A stretch of 64,000 nt of DNA from UBA4421 sp002704225 (lineage in GTDB: Bacteria > Pseudomonadota > Gammaproteobacteria > Pseudomonadales > Azotimanducaceae): contig CACDWG010000005.1 of assembly GCA_902556425.1 (NCBI GenBank), positions 62,001-126,000 of the forward strand, written 5' to 3'. Position 1 is the stretch's first letter. Every line of letters starts with the position of its first letter. Below are positions 61,744-64,000 of the stretch, in pieces. The translations under genes and the position numbers were made by a program. Below the pieces are notes generated by a model. That model had not been told where the DNA came from and did no database searches. It saw only the letters and a program-made list of their open reading frames with translations.

Positions 61744-62372
61744 AGTTATATATGGTTCCGTTGGCCCCCAACCCCACCAAGGTCATGCTCTATATCGCAG
61801 AGCGCGAAGAACTCGGCGTGGACATGTCTATTGAGCAGATTGTGGTCAACACCGTAAAAAGCCGTCACAAAGAACCCGAGCACTTAGCACGCAACCCTTT
61901 CGGCACCGTGCCTGCGCTGGAGCTGGATGACGGCACCTATCTGGTAGAGTCCTTGGCCATGATCGATTTTCTGGAAGACAAGTTCCCGAACAACACGATG
62001 TATCAGGGCACGCCAGAAGAAAAAGGCAAGGCACGGGATATGGAACGGGTCATCGACCTGCGACTGGGCGGGCCCATGGGGGCCTTTGGTCATGCCACTA
62101 ATTCACCACTGGGACGTCCGCCAGAACCGGAAAAAGCCGCCCAGTATCTGGAGTCCATGCAAACACCGCTGAATTATCTGGAAACCCTGCTCGGGGACGG
62201 ACGCCCCTTATTGTGCGGAGACCACGTAAACGTCGCAGACTGCACCCTGCAATCGTTTCTGCAGTTCACCCGCTTCGTCGAAGCGGATGTATTCGGCGAT
62301 CGTCCGTTGCTCCGGGCTTGGGATGCACGTTATCGGGCCAGACCGGCCGCACAGGCGGTGCTCAAATGGTAG
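61740..62372 (+). CDS. Glutathione S-transferase-like protein
   Basis: 210 aa. Thioredoxin-like N-terminal domain with VPLAPNPTKVMLYIAE and a LARNPFGTVPALELDDGTYLVESLAMIDFLE glutathione-binding segment (cut: VPALELDDGTYLVESLA), helical C-terminal domain from about 85. The N-terminal catalytic Ser/Cys is not obvious; Asn-Pro-Thr occupies it. Coupled to the LLM gene. May conjugate or reduce a reactive product. Confidence 0.85.
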   Translation: MKLYMVPLAPNPTKVMLYIAEREELGVDMSIEQIVVNTVKSRHKEPEHLARNPFGTVPALELDDGTYLVESLAMIDFLEDKFPNNTMYQGTPEEKGKARDMERVIDLRLGGPMGAFGHATNSPLGRPPEPEKAAQYLESMQTPLNYLETLLGDGRPLLCGDHVNVADCTLQSFLQFTRFVEADVFGDRPLLRAWDARYRARPAAQAVLKW

Positions 62373-62401
62373 CCAACGTGGCGCCCTAAACTCCGCGGCT
62401 G

Positions 62402-63337
62402 TTAGGAAACAGCCGCCACACGAAAGCCCAGTCTCGGAAAGTGCACGGCCACGTCGCCGGCACGAGGGTCCGTTCGCTGAACGATCAGTTCATCCATCGA
62501 CGCGAGCAGCAGTTCCCCACGGGTTGGCTGGAAGCCGTAGTCGATGGGCAACACCTCTACCGCATCGCCAATCGCAAACTGTGGCTCCGAGGTTTCCGAT
62601 GCATCAGGGGAGACCAATGGCTGGCTGTTGAGGGCAATTTCTACCGCTGCCTCGCCGGAAATCGTCGTCGGCTCACCGTGACCGAAGGCTGCCATTCTTT
62701 GCATCCATTGAGCCAACGCGGGCAACCCGTCCAAGTCGTTTTTCAGCACTTCGTTTTTGTAAACAAACCAGCAGCAATGGTAAGTCGAAAAATCCAAAAT
62801 GGTCGGCGATTCGCCACCCAAGAAATTCGCCGAGGACAATTGCGCCTCCAGACGCTTCATATGCTGCATCCAGTGCGGTTCCGCGACGCTCAGATCCATA
62901 CCCAGTTCCGTCGAACCTTTACTGAGCTCGGCCCGGTCTTTCATGAACGCTTCAGCAGCGGCCGGATCACTGAAGAGATCGTTTTCAACCAGAGCTCGAG
63001 GCTGAAACGCAACGGCAACACTGGCCTTAAACAAAAACGTATCGGTCCAATGAACAGCGGCGGTTAACGCAGCGATCTGCTCTTGGGGATAAATGGGCTT
63101 GTCGGGAAAGACACGATCAAGGAATCGACAAATAATCCCAGAATCGCAATAAATATCCGCCCCATGCTGAAGTACGGGCGTCTTCCGATAGCCGCCTGTC
63201 AGGGCCATCAAATCCGGTTTGGGCATAATCACCGGAATTTCAACGCTTTGATAAGCCTGACCTTTATAGCCCAGCAGTGAACGAATTTTTTCGGAGAATG
63301 GAGAACCGGCGTATTGGTGCAAGATAACGTTGGTCAT
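62402..63337 (-). CDS. Glutathione S-transferase-like protein with C-terminal extension
   Basis: 311 aa. Thioredoxin-like start with SPFSEKIRSLLGYKG, and KTPVLQHGADIYCDSGIICRFLD; a helical domain to about 225. Beyond that about 85 extra residues (EPQFAIGDAVEVLPIDYGFQPTRG, AVHFPRLGFRV) form a beta-rich SH3/KOW-like tail, unusual for a GST. The N-terminal SPFSEK supplies a possible catalytic Ser. Convergent with the GST at 61740. A GST-fold enzyme of unknown substrate. Confidence 0.82.
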   Translation of the reverse strand: MTNVILHQYAGSPFSEKIRSLLGYKGQAYQSVEIPVIMPKPDLMALTGGYRKTPVLQHGADIYCDSGIICRFLDRVFPDKPIYPQEQIAALTAAVHWTDTFLFKASVAVAFQPRALVENDLFSDPAAAEAFMKDRAELSKGSTELGMDLSVAEPHWMQHMKRLEAQLSSANFLGGESPTILDFSTYHCCWFVYKNEVLKNDLDGLPALAQWMQRMAAFGHGEPTTISGEAAVEIALNSQPLVSPDASETSEPQFAIGDAVEVLPIDYGFQPTRGELLLASMDELIVQRTDPRAGDVAVHFPRLGFRVAAVS

Positions 63338-63507
63338 AGTGGTCTGCTCAGTGAAAACCCTTACACCCTAGCAAGCTATCGTATCAGGAGAAATGCTCAA
63401 AGCAGCCACTGCCAAATTTCGGAAAACTGACTGACTCGGAAATTGTGCTTGGCACTGCAAACAGAACAACATAGTGTTTAACGACTAGAACCAACTTGAG
63501 AAAAATA

Positions 63508-64000
63508 ATGAAAATCCTAGTTCTTTTACTATCCCTTGCCCTTTCCATTCTCGCGCATGCCGATGATCAGCCGGCGGCAAATTCATACGTCGTTGAGTCC
63601 ATTCCCTTCTCTCTGAAAGAAGGCAAGACACTGGACGATTTCATGGCGCTCAGCGGAGATTTCGCCCAGGTCGCTCAATCAGGCGATATTCAATACAGCG
63701 CTTTTGTCATCGTTCCGCACTTCATTGCGAAGTCGTCTGCCCCAGTTGCCGGTGATTACGATGCGGTTTGGCTTGGTTTTTCACCCAGTGGTGAAACTCT
63801 CGCATCGGGCCTGACTACCTATATGGAGAATGGCCAGGCGCTTGAAGCCAAATTTGATGATGTTCGCATCAACAACCAACGCAGTCTGATGCGCGGAGAA
63901 ACCATTCATCAAGGTGAAACGGCTTCATCTGGTGGCTTTGGCCTGTTTCGGACGTGTTCGTTGAATGACGGCGCTGACATCGACGATTTGCGCAGCGCCC
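63508..64000 (+). CDS. Secreted unknown protein, cut by right edge
   Basis: At least 164 codons from ATG at 63508, open to the end of the window. A signal peptide (ILVLLLSLALSILAHA) ends before DDQPAANSY. The mature part has SLKEGKTLDDFMALSGDFAQVAQ and YDAVWLGFSPSGETLASGL, suggesting a small alpha/beta domain. No family recognised. The 170 bp upstream gap shared with the divergent GST gene shows no clear promoter. Confidence 0.6.
   Translation, partial: MKILVLLLSLALSILAHADDQPAANSYVVESIPFSLKEGKTLDDFMALSGDFAQVAQSGDIQYSAFVIVPHFIAKSSAPVAGDYDAVWLGFSPSGETLASGLTTYMENGQALEAKFDDVRINNQRSLMRGETIHQGETASSGGFGLFRTCSLNDGADIDDLRSA

Noticed and set aside
1..64000. tRNA, rRNA, prophage, transposon or defence systems
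   Set aside because: I read both strands and found no such genes or repeats; absence of tRNAs was judged by eye only.

Overview
The window looks like chromosomal DNA of a free-living, probably marine, gammaproteobacterium with moderately high GC. Indicators are a YaiL-type DUF2058 protein, a MerR-family LiuR regulator next to methylcrotonyl-CoA carboxylase, a PsiE protein, an HpnN-like RND exporter and a dense set of oxidative catabolic enzymes. This placement is inferred from gene content only. I see no rRNA, tRNA, CRISPR array, phage gene, transposase or insertion sequence.

Layout, left to right. 1-4263: an exported GH94-like protein (cut by the left edge), divergent from a quinohemoprotein alcohol dehydrogenase lipoprotein. 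4322-7831: an MFS carrier, a DUF2058 protein, an enoyl-CoA hydratase and a VOC protein. 7866-14424 (minus): a seven-gene molybdenum-hydroxylase operon (FAD, 2Fe-2S and Mo subunits, a MoaD-like protein, a DDN-like protein, an alpha/beta hydrolase and an unknown protein). 14554-23272: hydrolase, hotdog protein, TauD dioxygenase, lipoprotein, DUF4396 protein, TolC-family protein, cytochrome P450, MaoC-like protein, CPBP protease, nitroreductase. 23345-31913: haloalkane-dehalogenase-like hydrolase, SDR, serine esterase, LacZ, second SDR, small membrane protein, HSL-type esterase. 32036-36560: PhyH dioxygenase, aldehyde dehydrogenase, and a sulfite-dehydrogenase-like pair (cytochrome c plus SoxC-like molybdoprotein). 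36759-38834: a heavy-metal efflux locus destroyed by an internal deletion that joins a TolC-like gene to the 3' end of a CusA-like gene. 38860-43285: PsiE, acyl-CoA synthetase, CaiB-type CoA transferase, a second PhyH protein. 43383-47447: LiuR plus both MCC subunits, with an apparently leaderless LiuR-type promoter. 47450-48238: type-II lumazine synthase behind an FMN riboswitch with a clear promoter. 48243-54758 (minus): a tightly packed five-gene set (MFS, secreted NTF2-like protein, sterol-desaturase family, GT4 glycosyltransferase, HpnN-like RND exporter) that looks like an uncharacterised lipid-modification and export unit. 54845-63337: Baeyer-Villiger monooxygenase, two membrane-anchored unknowns, a quinone-oxidoreductase-like MDR, an SCP2-like/hydrolase fusion, a luciferase-like oxidoreductase and two GST-like proteins. 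The right edge cuts a secreted unknown.

Together the genes suggest breakdown of hydrophobic ketones, alcohols and esters (terpenoid-, steroid- or lipid-like compounds). P450, BVMO, PQQ dehydrogenase, MDR, SDR and ALDH would oxidise; six or more alpha/beta or serine hydrolases would cleave esters; acyl-CoA synthetase, CoA transferase, enoyl-CoA hydratase, MaoC and MCC would feed beta-oxidation. No substrate can be fixed from sequence. Only one transcription factor (LiuR) was found in 64 kb, so most of these genes must be controlled from elsewhere or be constitutive.
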